IMG/VR virus record: IMGVR_UViG_3300036816_000036
Coordinates: 1-40,889 of that record
Strand: one strand, 5' to 3'
Source of the DNA: a virus
Length of the DNA: 40,889 nt
Numbering within the stretch: position 1 is the first letter of the stretch; each line of letters begins with the position of its first letter. The notes under the pieces are model-generated. The model worked only from the letters and a program-made list of their open reading frames with translations. It did not search any database and was not told where the DNA came from. The translations under genes were made by a program, and so were the position numbers. Below are positions 23,915 to 32,875 of this stretch, one piece after another.

Positions 23915-24981
23915 TGCCTACCGGAATTGTCGACGGCCAGCCAGTCGACGCGGCCAACTCGAACCCGGCATGGATCGCCAAAAACGGCGATGACACATCG
24001 CAGGCAAAGACCAGTTTTAACGACCAGGCAGCCGACGCGCCGACCGTCTCTGGCACGCCGCTGTTCAACATCCAGCGAGCGGCGAACTCGATCGCCATGT
24101 TCACGGGATGGATCATCAACACATCGATCACGACGCTCCCGAGTTGGGTCACCAACTACCGTGGTTCGGGCTTCGACTCGCTTTTCGCGCGTATCAAAGC
24201 GCTCGACGCGGCGTTTAGCGGAACGCCCACGACGGGCCACACGCACGACGGCACCGACGGGCAGGGGGCACCGGTCTCGGCCTCGAAAGTCATCGACCTG
24301 AACTATCTGCGCGCGGCCTGGCAGAAGGTGCAGGTGGCCGCCGCGACCGGATCGAGCTTCGACATCACGACCTCGATGTCCGGTAAAACGGCCGGTGGCA
24401 CCGGGAGTGTTGCGGGCGTGATCACGGCCCCGCCGTCGAACCGCGCCGAGATCCGCGATTCGAGCCAAGGGGATCAGCTTGAGGACACCTCGGGCAACAA
24501 GGTTTACGGCCGGATCACCTTTGCCTCGAGCGTCTGGACGCTGAGCTTTTACATCTTCGATGGCGGCGTCGAGGTGCCGTACACGTTCTCGGATCTTCAC
24601 AACATCTACGTGTACTTCCGCGAGGTCTTCAACCTGAAGAACCTGCCCACGATCGAGGCCGACGTGGGCGAGATGCTCTCGGACGACGCGACAAACGACA
24701 TCGTCGACGCGCGCCCGTCGCAGCGCGGGCTCACCCGCTTTGCCGCGGGCGAGGTCCCTCTACCGTCAGGCGCCCAGAGCGTGAGCGTTGCCTTCTCGGA
24801 GATGTTCCCCGACACCAACTTTGCGCTCGCGCCCAACATTCGAAACACCTTGGATGCGCAGCCGATTTTCCTGCAAGCCATTCAAACGATGAAGGCCGCA
24901 ACGGGCTTTACGCTGACCTTCAATGCGCCGACTGACAGCGCCAACTACGTGCTCGAGTACACGGCCACGAGGTATCAATGA
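23914..24981 (+). CDS. Tail/fibre-attachment protein (355 aa)
   Basis: The N-terminal motif IVDGQPVDAANSNPAWIAKNGDD is typical of phage tail proteins that carry fibres (a 'G..V.a...N..f..r..d' pattern). It is followed by a helix (NIQRAANSIAMFTGW) and a HTHDGTDGQGAPV segment also found in fibre proteins. The C-terminal part is beta-rich. Its stop overlaps the start of the long fibre gene. Probable fibre-attachment protein. Confidence 0.65.
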   Translation: MPTGIVDGQPVDAANSNPAWIAKNGDDTSQAKTSFNDQAADAPTVSGTPLFNIQRAANSIAMFTGWIINTSITTLPSWVTNYRGSGFDSLFARIKALDAAFSGTPTTGHTHDGTDGQGAPVSASKVIDLNYLRAAWQKVQVAAATGSSFDITTSMSGKTAGGTGSVAGVITAPPSNRAEIRDSSQGDQLEDTSGNKVYGRITFASSVWTLSFYIFDGGVEVPYTFSDLHNIYVYFREVFNLKNLPTIEADVGEMLSDDATNDIVDARPSQRGLTRFAAGEVPLPSGAQSVSVAFSEMFPDTNFALAPNIRNTLDAQPIFLQAIQTMKAATGFTLTFNAPTDSANYVLEYTATRYQ

Positions 24982-27980
24982 GATTTATTTTGAACTACTA
25001 TTTATTTGTTGCCTTAGCACTTGGGTTAGTAGATGCGGCAGGCGCTTCGACCTTCATCAAGGGGCCAGCCCTCTTCGAGACTCCGAACGTCACCGTGTCC
25101 GGGGGCGGGGTCACCACTCTCGACATCAACTCGGAAACCGTTCAGCAACTGACCGGCACCGCGAACCAGACCTACAAGCTGCCATCGGGCCTTTTGATCG
25201 GGACATCCGGGCGCCGCTTTGACTTCGACAACCGGTCCACGGGCACGCTCACTGTCCAGTACCAGGATGGCACGCAGCTCATGCAGGTGCGGCCGAAGCA
25301 TCAGCGCACGGTCCGCGGCATCAACATGGCCACGGCAAATGGCACCTGGGACGTCAGCTACTCGAACTTCGTCGAGCTCACCGGCGACACCATGAGCGGG
25401 GATCTGACCTGGAGCGGCTCCGTGGGGCCGGTGCTGAACAGCACGCAGAGCGCATCCTCGGCGCTCGTGACCGACGCGAGCCGCCGGGTTACCACTTCCG
25501 CTGTTACCGCAACGGAGCTCGGTTATTTGAGCGGGACCACGGCCGCCGTGCAGCCGGCGCTCAACGCTAAGGTGATCCGCGCGGGCGACTCGATGACCGG
25601 CGATCTCGGCTTCAGCGGCACTAACGGCCTGATCCTGAACAGCGGCCAGACCGCGGCGCGCGCCGTCGTCACGGACGCTTCACGTAGGCTCATCACGACC
25701 GCCGTCACGGCGACGGAGCTTGGGTACGTGTCGGGCGCCACCTCGAACATCCAGGCGCAGCTGAACGCCCTTGCCAGCGGCACTGGCACCTACCTGCCCT
25801 TGGCCGGCGGGACCATGACCGGGGACATCAACCTGGGCACCAGTTCCTCACTCATCCTGAACGCCGCCCAGACCGCCTCGCGCGTCCTGGTCGCCGATGC
25901 CTCGCGCAAGGTGACCACCTCGGCCGTGACCTCGACCGAGCTGGGGTACCTGTCCGGCGTTACGAGCGCGATCCAAACGCAGCTGGCCAACGCCGGCAAC
26001 GGCTCCGGGGGCGGAGCCAAGAACTACCTGTCGACCTACAAGGCCAGCCTCGGCGCGGGCGCCGCTAACCCGGGCAACGGGGACTTTGAGACCGGCACCA
26101 CGACTGGATGGTCGGTCGCACACACGACGGTCTCGAGCGGCGTTCCGAACCAAGCATCGGGCTCCTGGACATCGTCGGTTTATGGCGCGCTCACGGCCAC
26201 CACGACCAGCCCGCTCCAAAAAACGACCTCGGGGCTTTGGAGTTTCAGCGCCACCTCCGTGGCCATCGTCGGCGACATGCTGGTCACCGATCCATTTTAT
26301 ATCGATGCCCAAGACCTGGCGAAGCCGCTCAGCTTCCGCATGTCGTACAACGCGCGCTCGGGCAGCCAATACGTGGACTGGTCCGGCAAAAGCACTAGCA
26401 CGTTCCAGGTCTGGGTTTACCCGGTTGACGGCACGAACGCGGGCGTGTGGCAGCAGCCCTCTGGCGTTTGGGGGTTTACGCAAAGCTCGGGGAACGGTTT
26501 TGTCACGGGAAGCTTCCAGTCTTCTTCGGACACCACTCGATATCGCCTGGCAATCATCGTGGTCAACGGGCCCGGCGCTTCACCTCTTAGCCTGGCCATC
26601 GATGATGCTTCGGTTGGGCCTCAACCCGTAACAACGGGTGTTCCAGCAACTGATCTTCAATCGGTGACGATGAGCATTAGCGCAGTTTCTACTGCCCCCA
26701 CGATCGGTTCCAACCCCGCGCGCAATGAGGCACGAGCGCGGCGCGTGGGTGATTCAGCAGAATTTTTCTACAACTTTTTATCGGCTTCATCGCCCGCCGG
26801 CGCTTCCGCCGGATCAGGCACTTATCTCTTCACGCTGCCCACGGGCATGTCGATCGACACTTCAAAATTTTCAGTTCAAAGCGGGAACAACTTCGCTCAC
26901 GTTGGCACGGTCGTAGCCTTTGACAGCGGCAACGAATACCACGGCAATCTGGTCGTTTTTGATAGCACGCACGTTTTCGCCCAAGGTGGATATTTCACAA
27001 GGTCTAGCGCGAGCACGGTCACGCCTTCCGCCATCACCAACAATACGTTCCCGGTGAGCAACGCCAACACCGGATACTCGCTGCACTTCACGGTGCCCAT
27101 AGCCGGATGGTCCTCGAACGTGCAGATGTCCTCCGACTTTGACGGCAGGATCATTTCGTTCAACGGGGGTAAATCGGCGACCCAAGCCGTTAGCGCCGGC
27201 ACGACCGACATCACGTTCACCACGACGATTGATCGCACTTCGTCATGGAACGGTTCTCAGTTCGTCGTTCCAGTTTCGGGGGACTACGTCGTTGGTGCGT
27301 ACCTGGCCGACAATGGAAGTACGAGCCAGAACGTTTCGACTTATGTGAATGGCATCGGCAATCGTACGTTGCTGACGATCATTGGTGGCAATGCCGCTTC
27401 GGGAACAACGCTGCTGCTTGGCTTGAAAGCGAATGACATCATCTCGTTGCGTTCTGGAGCTTCAACCACTCTAGCCGCGCTGGGGACGATCTCGATCCAC
27501 CGTCTATCAGGCGCAGGCACTACCGCCGCGACCGAGACGGTCACGGCTCGTTATACGACGACGGCTGGCCAGTCTATTCCCTCGGCGACCACGGCCATCG
27601 TAAATTATGACACCCGAGATACGTCTCCTGGCGGCGACAGCCACGGCACCGTGACGACGGGAAGCTCATGGAGATTTACTGCGCAGACTCCAGGACGTTA
27701 CTCAGTAAAAGCAAGTGCGCACTTTGCAACAGCGAGCTTCACCGCGGGCAACGATACCGGCCTGCTGCTATACAAAAATGGAGTTTTGTACTCGGTGCTT
27801 GATGATCGCCGAGTAGATGCAACCAGCGTCAATTCGAGAGGTTTATACGGTTCAGATTCTGTTTACTTATTGGCCAATGAGTATTTCGATGTGCGTATTG
27901 GTCACGGGGAGTCTACCGCGCGATCACTGGTTACAAACGCCGGCTATAACCATATCGCTATAGAGAAAGTGGGGAACTGA
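24978..27980 (+). CDS. Large tail fibre-like protein with signal peptide (1000 aa)
   Basis: The first 25 residues look like a Sec signal peptide: MRF, a hydrophobic core (ILNYYLFVALALGLV) and an AGA-S cleavage-like site. Residues ~133-337 hold three ~65-aa repeats (TGDTMSGDL...TATELGYLSG...). Then comes a carbohydrate-binding-like beta module beginning GNGDFETGTTTGW (~364-550). The C-terminal ~330 residues contain two C1q/jelly-roll-like modules (FVVPVSGDYVVGAYL; WRFTAQTPGRYSVKASAHF). It is probably the main receptor-binding fibre. A signal peptide is not expected on a virion protein. The 5' end and the last ~350 bases are visibly AT-richer, suggesting mosaic origin. Confidence 0.78.
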   Translation: MRFILNYYLFVALALGLVDAAGASTFIKGPALFETPNVTVSGGGVTTLDINSETVQQLTGTANQTYKLPSGLLIGTSGRRFDFDNRSTGTLTVQYQDGTQLMQVRPKHQRTVRGINMATANGTWDVSYSNFVELTGDTMSGDLTWSGSVGPVLNSTQSASSALVTDASRRVTTSAVTATELGYLSGTTAAVQPALNAKVIRAGDSMTGDLGFSGTNGLILNSGQTAARAVVTDASRRLITTAVTATELGYVSGATSNIQAQLNALASGTGTYLPLAGGTMTGDINLGTSSSLILNAAQTASRVLVADASRKVTTSAVTSTELGYLSGVTSAIQTQLANAGNGSGGGAKNYLSTYKASLGAGAANPGNGDFETGTTTGWSVAHTTVSSGVPNQASGSWTSSVYGALTATTTSPLQKTTSGLWSFSATSVAIVGDMLVTDPFYIDAQDLAKPLSFRMSYNARSGSQYVDWSGKSTSTFQVWVYPVDGTNAGVWQQPSGVWGFTQSSGNGFVTGSFQSSSDTTRYRLAIIVVNGPGASPLSLAIDDASVGPQPVTTGVPATDLQSVTMSISAVSTAPTIGSNPARNEARARRVGDSAEFFYNFLSASSPAGASAGSGTYLFTLPTGMSIDTSKFSVQSGNNFAHVGTVVAFDSGNEYHGNLVVFDSTHVFAQGGYFTRSSASTVTPSAITNNTFPVSNANTGYSLHFTVPIAGWSSNVQMSSDFDGRIISFNGGKSATQAVSAGTTDITFTTTIDRTSSWNGSQFVVPVSGDYVVGAYLADNGSTSQNVSTYVNGIGNRTLLTIIGGNAASGTTLLLGLKANDIISLRSGASTTLAALGTISIHRLSGAGTTAATETVTARYTTTAGQSIPSATTAIVNYDTRDTSPGGDSHGTVTTGSSWRFTAQTPGRYSVKASAHFATASFTAGNDTGLLLYKNGVLYSVLDDRRVDATSVNSRGLYGSDSVYLLANEYFDVRIGHGESTARSLVTNAGYNHIAIEKVGN
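25374..25990 (+). repeat. Three tandem coding repeats in the long fibre
   Basis: Three degenerate units of about 65 codons each begin near 25374, 25578 and 25796. They share (G)D/GTMTGD, LVTDASR(R/K)VTTSAVT and TELGYLSG. They probably build a repetitive trimeric shaft. The units are diverged at the DNA level, so the repeat is old. Confidence 0.75.
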
Positions 27981-27984
27981 GCCC

Positions 27985-28536
27985 ATGATCAAAGTCACTG
28001 TGACAGATAGAAGGGGCGGTCCGGGCTGGAGTGCCGTCCTGGCCGACCAAGCCCAAGCAGATGCTTGGATCGCGCAGGAAGTTGCGAAGAATTCCTGGGG
28101 GCGCCCCGACCGCTGGGTGCGAGACCTGGAGGGACTCCCGGCCGACTCGGAGGAAATCCTTGAGACCCGCGACGTCTTCGATCCGGACGATGTCCTGGTC
28201 ACCGAGTACCACCTGCGCGCCGAATATACGATCGAACAGGAACCAGTCGACGACTCTGCCGAGGTCGCGGCGCGGAAACGCCTCGCAAAAATTGCCTTCG
28301 GTGAGCAGCTGCTCCTCGAGATCATGCTGGCCAACGACGCCGCGGGCATCGACGACGCGCAGTCGCTCGCGCTGATCTCGAGCCCCGCCGCGCAGGTGGT
28401 TATCCTAGGCCTCAAGCTTGGCACGTTGGACACGGTCGTTGCCGCGATCGACTCGATGAGCCAGCCCATTTTGCCCCCGGAGCAGATCGCCGTGATCCGC
28501 CAAAAAATCGTAGATTATCTGGCCGCGAATCCATGA
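27985..28536 (+). CDS. Fibre-associated protein, possible assembly chaperone (183 aa)
   Basis: It follows the long fibre by four bases. An N-terminal beta-rich part (MIKVTVTDRRGGPGWSAVLA, NSWGRPDRWVRDLEG) is joined to a helical C-terminal half (RLAKIAFGEQLLLEIMLAND). Position and size resemble fibre assembly proteins. The gene at 7935 sits in the same place after the other fibre. Function inferred from context. Confidence 0.6.
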   Translation: MIKVTVTDRRGGPGWSAVLADQAQADAWIAQEVAKNSWGRPDRWVRDLEGLPADSEEILETRDVFDPDDVLVTEYHLRAEYTIEQEPVDDSAEVAARKRLAKIAFGEQLLLEIMLANDAAGIDDAQSLALISSPAAQVVILGLKLGTLDTVVAAIDSMSQPILPPEQIAVIRQKIVDYLAANP

Positions 28537-28557
28537 GATTCTAGAGTAGGGGAAATC

Positions 28558-29076
28558 ATGACCGATTTGGCCCAGCGCCGCGCAGCGATGAGGGTCGGAC
28601 TCCATTCGCTTTACCTGCCGTTTTACGACGCGTTGTGTAAGGAATTGGAGCACACCTTTTGGGTGCCCACGTCGGGCTTTCGCAGCATGGCCTGGCAGCA
28701 GGCGCTTTACGACCAGGGGCGAACGCCGGAGTCGATCGCTCGGGGCGAAAAGATCGTCACCTACTCGCAGCCCGGCCAGTCCGCGCACAACTTCGGTTGC
28801 GCGAGCGATTGGGTCGAGATGCGACCCGGGGTGCCTGCGTCGCAGGTCTGGGCGAAATCGGATTGGACCTTCTACGCGGGCACGGTCAAGAAGATCGGCG
28901 CCACGTGGGGCGGGGACTTCAACGGCAACGGAATCAGGGATCGGGCTGACACCGATTTCCCCCACAACCAGCTCAAAATTGCGGTACCATATTCGGCCGT
29001 AGGGCAGGTTTATAGGGCGTACGGACCGGGCGAGGTAAATAAATATCTCGAACGTGTAGTCGTAAGGGGGAGATAA
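28558..29076 (+). CDS. Endolysin, M15-family L-alanyl-D-glutamate peptidase
   Basis: 172 aa behind TAGGGGA. It has the M15C/VanY-like zinc peptidase signature SAHNFGCASD (H77 and D84 as ligands), TSGFRSMAWQQALYDQG before it, GATWGGDF (residues 114-121) and a final DFPHNQL (D133 catalytic acid, H136 third ligand). All zinc and catalytic residues appear present. No signal sequence, so it should need the holin encoded next to it. It cleaves peptidoglycan stem peptides at the end of infection. Confidence 0.9.
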   Translation: MTDLAQRRAAMRVGLHSLYLPFYDALCKELEHTFWVPTSGFRSMAWQQALYDQGRTPESIARGEKIVTYSQPGQSAHNFGCASDWVEMRPGVPASQVWAKSDWTFYAGTVKKIGATWGGDFNGNGIRDRADTDFPHNQLKIAVPYSAVGQVYRAYGPGEVNKYLERVVVRGR

Positions 29077-29078
29077 AT

Positions 29079-29342
29079 ATGAAGGCATTTATCGATGCAA
29101 ATGGTGGGATCCTGGTCACGATCGGAACGGTCTGCGTGATGCTGAACATGGTCTTGAGCGGCGTCGCCAAAGCTCTGGAGGTGCTCAAGGACAGTACTCA
29201 GAGCCAAGCGGACGACAAGGCCTACACCATCGTCACGCGCATCATCAGCGCACTCCAGACGGTCATCAGCTGGACTTCAGGGGGGCGCGCCGCGCCCGCG
29301 AAAACCGCGGCCGCGGTCGCGGCGCAAAAAAAGGCCGCGTAA
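29079..29342 (+). CDS. Putative holin (87 aa)
   Basis: It starts two bases after the endolysin stop. One hydrophobic segment (GGILVTIGTVCVMLNMVLSG, residues ~9-28), an amphipathic helix and a basic Ala/Lys-rich C-terminus (APAKTAAAVAAQKKAA) match small holins. Location in the lysis cassette is the main support. Confidence 0.68.
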   Translation: MKAFIDANGGILVTIGTVCVMLNMVLSGVAKALEVLKDSTQSQADDKAYTIVTRIISALQTVISWTSGGRAAPAKTAAAVAAQKKAA

Positions 29343-29348
29343 AGCAGC

Positions 29349-29567
29349 ATGAGTTGGACTCGATTCCAGTTTCTTCTGGCCAGGGCTCCGGCGATCTTCT
29401 CGATCGCTCGGGAGCTCTGGCTCCTTATCAACTCCGGCCCCGAGGCGGCGTTCGACGAATACCTAACCGACCTTAAATCCGTCGTGGAAATCGCCCACGC
29501 GGCGAAGACCGAGGACGAAAAACATGAGGCTGCTCGCCGTTTCGCTGATCTCATCGCTCGCCTTTAA
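29349..29567 (+). CDS. Small lysis-cassette protein (72 aa)
   Basis: The N-terminal half is amphipathic and moderately hydrophobic (FQFLLARAPAIFSIARELWLLI); the C-terminal half is a charged helix (KTEDEKHEAARRFADLI). It overlaps the following lipoprotein gene by 44 bases in another frame, a layout typical of Rz/Rz1 spanin pairs. The helical C-terminus would fit an i-spanin, but the N-terminal membrane anchor is weak. Confidence 0.55.
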   Translation: MSWTRFQFLLARAPAIFSIARELWLLINSGPEAAFDEYLTDLKSVVEIAHAAKTEDEKHEAARRFADLIARL

Positions 29568-29760
29568 CGCCTGCTCAAGCCTACAGCCGCTTGAGACCAC
29601 GGTGTGCCAGCTCGATAACCCGCTCATCTGCTCGGACGCCAACGGCGTCGAAACCAAGATCGACATCCAAACAGCCATCCGCGAGGGCTACATGGCAATC
29701 TCGCCCGAGGACCTGGCGGCGTTGCTTGAGAAGGCCAAACGCGAGAGACTCAGAAAATAA
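29524..29760 (+). CDS. Small lipoprotein, candidate o-spanin (78 aa)
   Basis: The N-terminus MRLLAVSLISSLAFNAC is a lipoprotein signal peptide with lipobox AFNAC (acylated C17). The mature part is short and polar and contains one Cys pair (C28, C36). Placed in an overlapping frame at the end of the lysis cassette, it is a candidate outer-membrane spanin. Unlike classical Rz1 it is not proline-rich. Confidence 0.62.
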   Translation: MRLLAVSLISSLAFNACSSLQPLETTVCQLDNPLICSDANGVETKIDIQTAIREGYMAISPEDLAALLEKAKRERLRK

Positions 29761-32288
29761 TGGCCAGCCTCCAGGACCTCTCCGATCGTTACCTCCGCTT
29801 TAACCAGCAGAGCGTGAAGAACATCTCGATCGTGGTGGCCATCGAGGGGGCCGACCTGATTTCGAGCCGCACGCTCTACACGCGCGTGCGGTACGGCGAC
29901 GCGGGGATCTTCTACGGCACGCCCGGCATCGTGTACGGGGGCTTGCGGCGCGTGCTGGGCGTGCGCGACATCCTCTCGTTCGACGGCAGCTCGCTCAACA
30001 TTTCCCAGACCATCGAGCCCGAGCAGGGCCGCGGGTCCATCTCCCAGATGACCTTGGCATTCGTCGATAAGGACCAGTACATGACGCAGCTGATCGCGCC
30101 CGGCGTGATCATCCCGGACATCCTGGGCGCGAACGTCGTGGTGAGCCTGGGCTTCGAGGAGATCTCCTACCCGGAGGAGTTCTCGACCATCTTCCGCGGC
30201 AAGGTGACCTCGGTCCAGGCGGCCCCGGGCAAGGTGATCCTTGGCCTCTCGGACCCAAACGTCACGCGCCGCCAGAACGTCTTCTTCGGCGCAAAGAGCC
30301 CGCTCGCCGGCAACATCTCGGCAAGCCAGACCACGATCCCCGTGCTCGACAACTCCGATTTCCATCAGCAGATCCTGGGGCCCGATGGGACCTACGATCC
30401 CGGCGTCCAGACCTGGATCAAGGTCGACGACGAATTCATGCAGTATGCCGCGGTGGGCGGCAAGCCGAACTCAACAAGCTTTGTGGTCACCAGGAGCGCG
30501 CTCGATCCGCTTGGCAACGCCCAGGACATGGTGGCGCACGACGCGGGTGCCGAGGTCGCGGCAGCGCTTTTCCTGATGGGCAACCCCTTGGACCTTGCGC
30601 TGAAGATCATGCTATCCGGATGGAACGGCCCATACCGTACGGGGCTTTTGCTCGGCTCGGTCTGCTACACCGGCGACTCGTCGATCGGAAGCCCCGTCAA
30701 CGCGCTCGTGCTGCCGCGCGGGAAATCCTGGACGCGGGACTACGGCGCAAGCGAAGGCGACAAGCTGACCGTGACTGGCTCGGCCGTGGCGGGGAATAAC
30801 AAGGCAGCGCACATCCTGGCCTTCGCGGATCTCTTCGATGAGCCAGACCGGATCGCTTACATGGACGATTCGTTCACGGTCGAGCTCAGCACCACGGCCC
30901 AGGTCGCGATCCGCTCCCAGTACGACACGCTGCCGCTTGAGGCAGGCGTCAAGCTGCGCGGGGACGACGTCGACGTGGGCCAGCACGTCTTCCTGCGCAA
31001 CACGTTTCTCTCGAGCGAGCTCATGAGCTTCATCTTGCTCGAGTCGGAGCCGGCCAAATCCTTCATCGAGGCCGAGCTTTACCTGCCGGTCGCCGCGTAC
31101 TCGCTCACCAAAAAAGGCATGCTGTCCGTAGGCCTGACCACGCCGCCCATCGCGGATGAGCGCATCCAGATCCTGACCGCCGACAACATCCTCGACCCGG
31201 CGTCGATTGCGCCCAAGCGGGATACCAACAACCGGAAGTTCTACAACCGGATCGACTGGAGCTACGACTACAACGCGCAGGGAAATTTCACCTCGCTCGA
31301 CTACGCACCAGACCTGAACTCGATCAGCATCATCGGCATCACCTCGGTGCTCCCGATCAGCTCGCGCGGAAGCCGCACGGCCCTGGGCTTCAAGGCCGCG
31401 GTCGATCGGCGCTCGCGCTTCCTGCTCGGGCGCTACGGGCGCGGGGCCACCCAGATCCAGGTGAAGGTGAACTACGAGGTCGGCTCAACGATCGAAGCAG
31501 GCGACACGGTCGTGCTCCAAGACGGGGGCGCGCTGCAGATCTCGGACTTCGTGTCCGGCAAGCGGGGCCTCGGCGCCCAGCTCTTCGAGGTGCTGAATCG
31601 GTCCCTGCCGCTCAACCAGGGCTACGCCACGCTCCAGCTCGTGGCCGGGCTCCAGACGAACCTCCAGGATAAGTACGCGACCTGGGCGCCATCGAGCACG
31701 GTGGTCGCGGGCTCGACCACAAGTGCTGTCGTGATCCAGGATAGCTTTGGGGTGCTGTACCCGAAGGACGAGAAGCGGAAGTGGAAAGACTTCATCGGCC
31801 TGCGGATCGTGGTCCACTCCTACGACTTCACGAGCCAGGCCGAAACCAGGCTGCTTGGCTTTGACCCGTCGAACGGCTACCGGATGCTGGTCGATCCGCC
31901 GCTGCCATTCACGCCCGCCGCGGGCTACATCGTGGACTTGGCAAATTATCCGGACAACACCGACCCGCAGGACCAGGCGATCGCCAAGCTGATCCACATC
32001 TTTTGGGATTTTACGATCGCGATGGCGGGCGCTGCATCCGGCACGCAGGTCACGGTGGCCGCCGGGCAGGGCGCGCGCTTCAAGCCCGGGCAGCCCGTGT
32101 ACGCGCACAAGCCCGACTACAGCGTCGCGTTCTCGGGCCAAGTGCTCTCGGACGAGGCCATCATTGAAAGCGTCTCTGGCGACGTCGTAACGCTCAAGGC
32201 GCCGGGCCTGGGTTACACGCCGGCCGCGGGCGACATCCTCGAACTCATTGGGTTCCCCGACAACGGGGCGCCGTACCGCTGGATTTAA
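29760..32288 (+). CDS. Large tail-tip/hub-like structural protein (842 aa)
   Basis: The ATG overlaps the previous stop (TAATG). Beta-rich throughout, with repeated small domains such as TWIKVDDEFMQYAAVGG-x-FVVTRSALDP (residues ~220-250) and PITFR-like IFRGKVTSVQAAPGKVILGL (~140-160). Length and location with tail genes suggest a baseplate/tail-hub or tail-tip protein. No enzymatic motif seen. The lysis cassette separates it from the other tail genes, which is unusual but not rare. Confidence 0.6.
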   Translation: MASLQDLSDRYLRFNQQSVKNISIVVAIEGADLISSRTLYTRVRYGDAGIFYGTPGIVYGGLRRVLGVRDILSFDGSSLNISQTIEPEQGRGSISQMTLAFVDKDQYMTQLIAPGVIIPDILGANVVVSLGFEEISYPEEFSTIFRGKVTSVQAAPGKVILGLSDPNVTRRQNVFFGAKSPLAGNISASQTTIPVLDNSDFHQQILGPDGTYDPGVQTWIKVDDEFMQYAAVGGKPNSTSFVVTRSALDPLGNAQDMVAHDAGAEVAAALFLMGNPLDLALKIMLSGWNGPYRTGLLLGSVCYTGDSSIGSPVNALVLPRGKSWTRDYGASEGDKLTVTGSAVAGNNKAAHILAFADLFDEPDRIAYMDDSFTVELSTTAQVAIRSQYDTLPLEAGVKLRGDDVDVGQHVFLRNTFLSSELMSFILLESEPAKSFIEAELYLPVAAYSLTKKGMLSVGLTTPPIADERIQILTADNILDPASIAPKRDTNNRKFYNRIDWSYDYNAQGNFTSLDYAPDLNSISIIGITSVLPISSRGSRTALGFKAAVDRRSRFLLGRYGRGATQIQVKVNYEVGSTIEAGDTVVLQDGGALQISDFVSGKRGLGAQLFEVLNRSLPLNQGYATLQLVAGLQTNLQDKYATWAPSSTVVAGSTTSAVVIQDSFGVLYPKDEKRKWKDFIGLRIVVHSYDFTSQAETRLLGFDPSNGYRMLVDPPLPFTPAAGYIVDLANYPDNTDPQDQAIAKLIHIFWDFTIAMAGAASGTQVTVAAGQGARFKPGQPVYAHKPDYSVAFSGQVLSDEAIIESVSGDVVTLKAPGLGYTPAAGDILELIGFPDNGAPYRWI

Positions 32289-32302
32289 CGAAGGGAATTT
32301 TA

Positions 32303-32866
32303 ATGACCAGAGTTCCGCCACTCAACTCGGATATCCAGATCGAGGCCCTGCGCGCGCGAAGCGCCGGCTCCGAGGGCACCATGCAGGCCATCGGGGGGGC
32401 GATCAACAAGCTGCGGGACGACCGCGATTCGGAAGCGACAACGCGCGCCGCGGCCGACAACAGCCTCCAGGGCCAGATCAACTCGACGAACACTGCGCTC
32501 ACGAACCAAACCGCGCGGATCAACCAGGCCACGCGGGTGTACCGGCGCCAGACCTTCACCTTCGTCGAGAACCCGCAGCCTGTTACCGTCGGCACCGGTC
32601 AGAACGCCGTTGCGACGGCCTTAGGCGGCGTTGAGGCGATCGCCCAATACCAGATCACCGGCGACAACGTGAACTGGACGCTCGAGCGAATCACGGGCGG
32701 CCCCTATGCAGGGGGTGGCTCCGGAGCAGCCCTGGCCTACCGGCGCACGTTGAAGTTCGACACGGGCATTCCCGTTTCCGCGAACACCTGGGTGGTGTTG
32801 TTCGTGCAATCGACCTTCGCGAACCTCTTCTGGCAAATTCACGTTTGGCAATCCGACCCCGTCTAA
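32303..32866 (+). CDS. Small virion protein with N-terminal coiled coil (187 aa)
   Basis: Residues ~1-75 form a coiled-coil-like stretch (EATTRAAADNSLQGQINSTN and following), typical of trimeric fibre necks. The rest is a beta domain (YRRQTFTFVENPQPVTVGTG; VSANTWVVLFVQSTFANLFW). An AAGGGAATTTTA leads the ATG. Probably a short tail spike or fibre-tip component. Confidence 0.6.
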   Translation: MTRVPPLNSDIQIEALRARSAGSEGTMQAIGGAINKLRDDRDSEATTRAAADNSLQGQINSTNTALTNQTARINQATRVYRRQTFTFVENPQPVTVGTGQNAVATALGGVEAIAQYQITGDNVNWTLERITGGPYAGGGSGAALAYRRTLKFDTGIPVSANTWVVLFVQSTFANLFWQIHVWQSDPV

Positions 32867-32875
32867 GGAGGCTTT

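Noticed and set aside
25374-27980. Diversity-generating retroelement target in the fibre
   Set aside because: No reverse transcriptase gene and no template repeat are visible anywhere in the complete genome.
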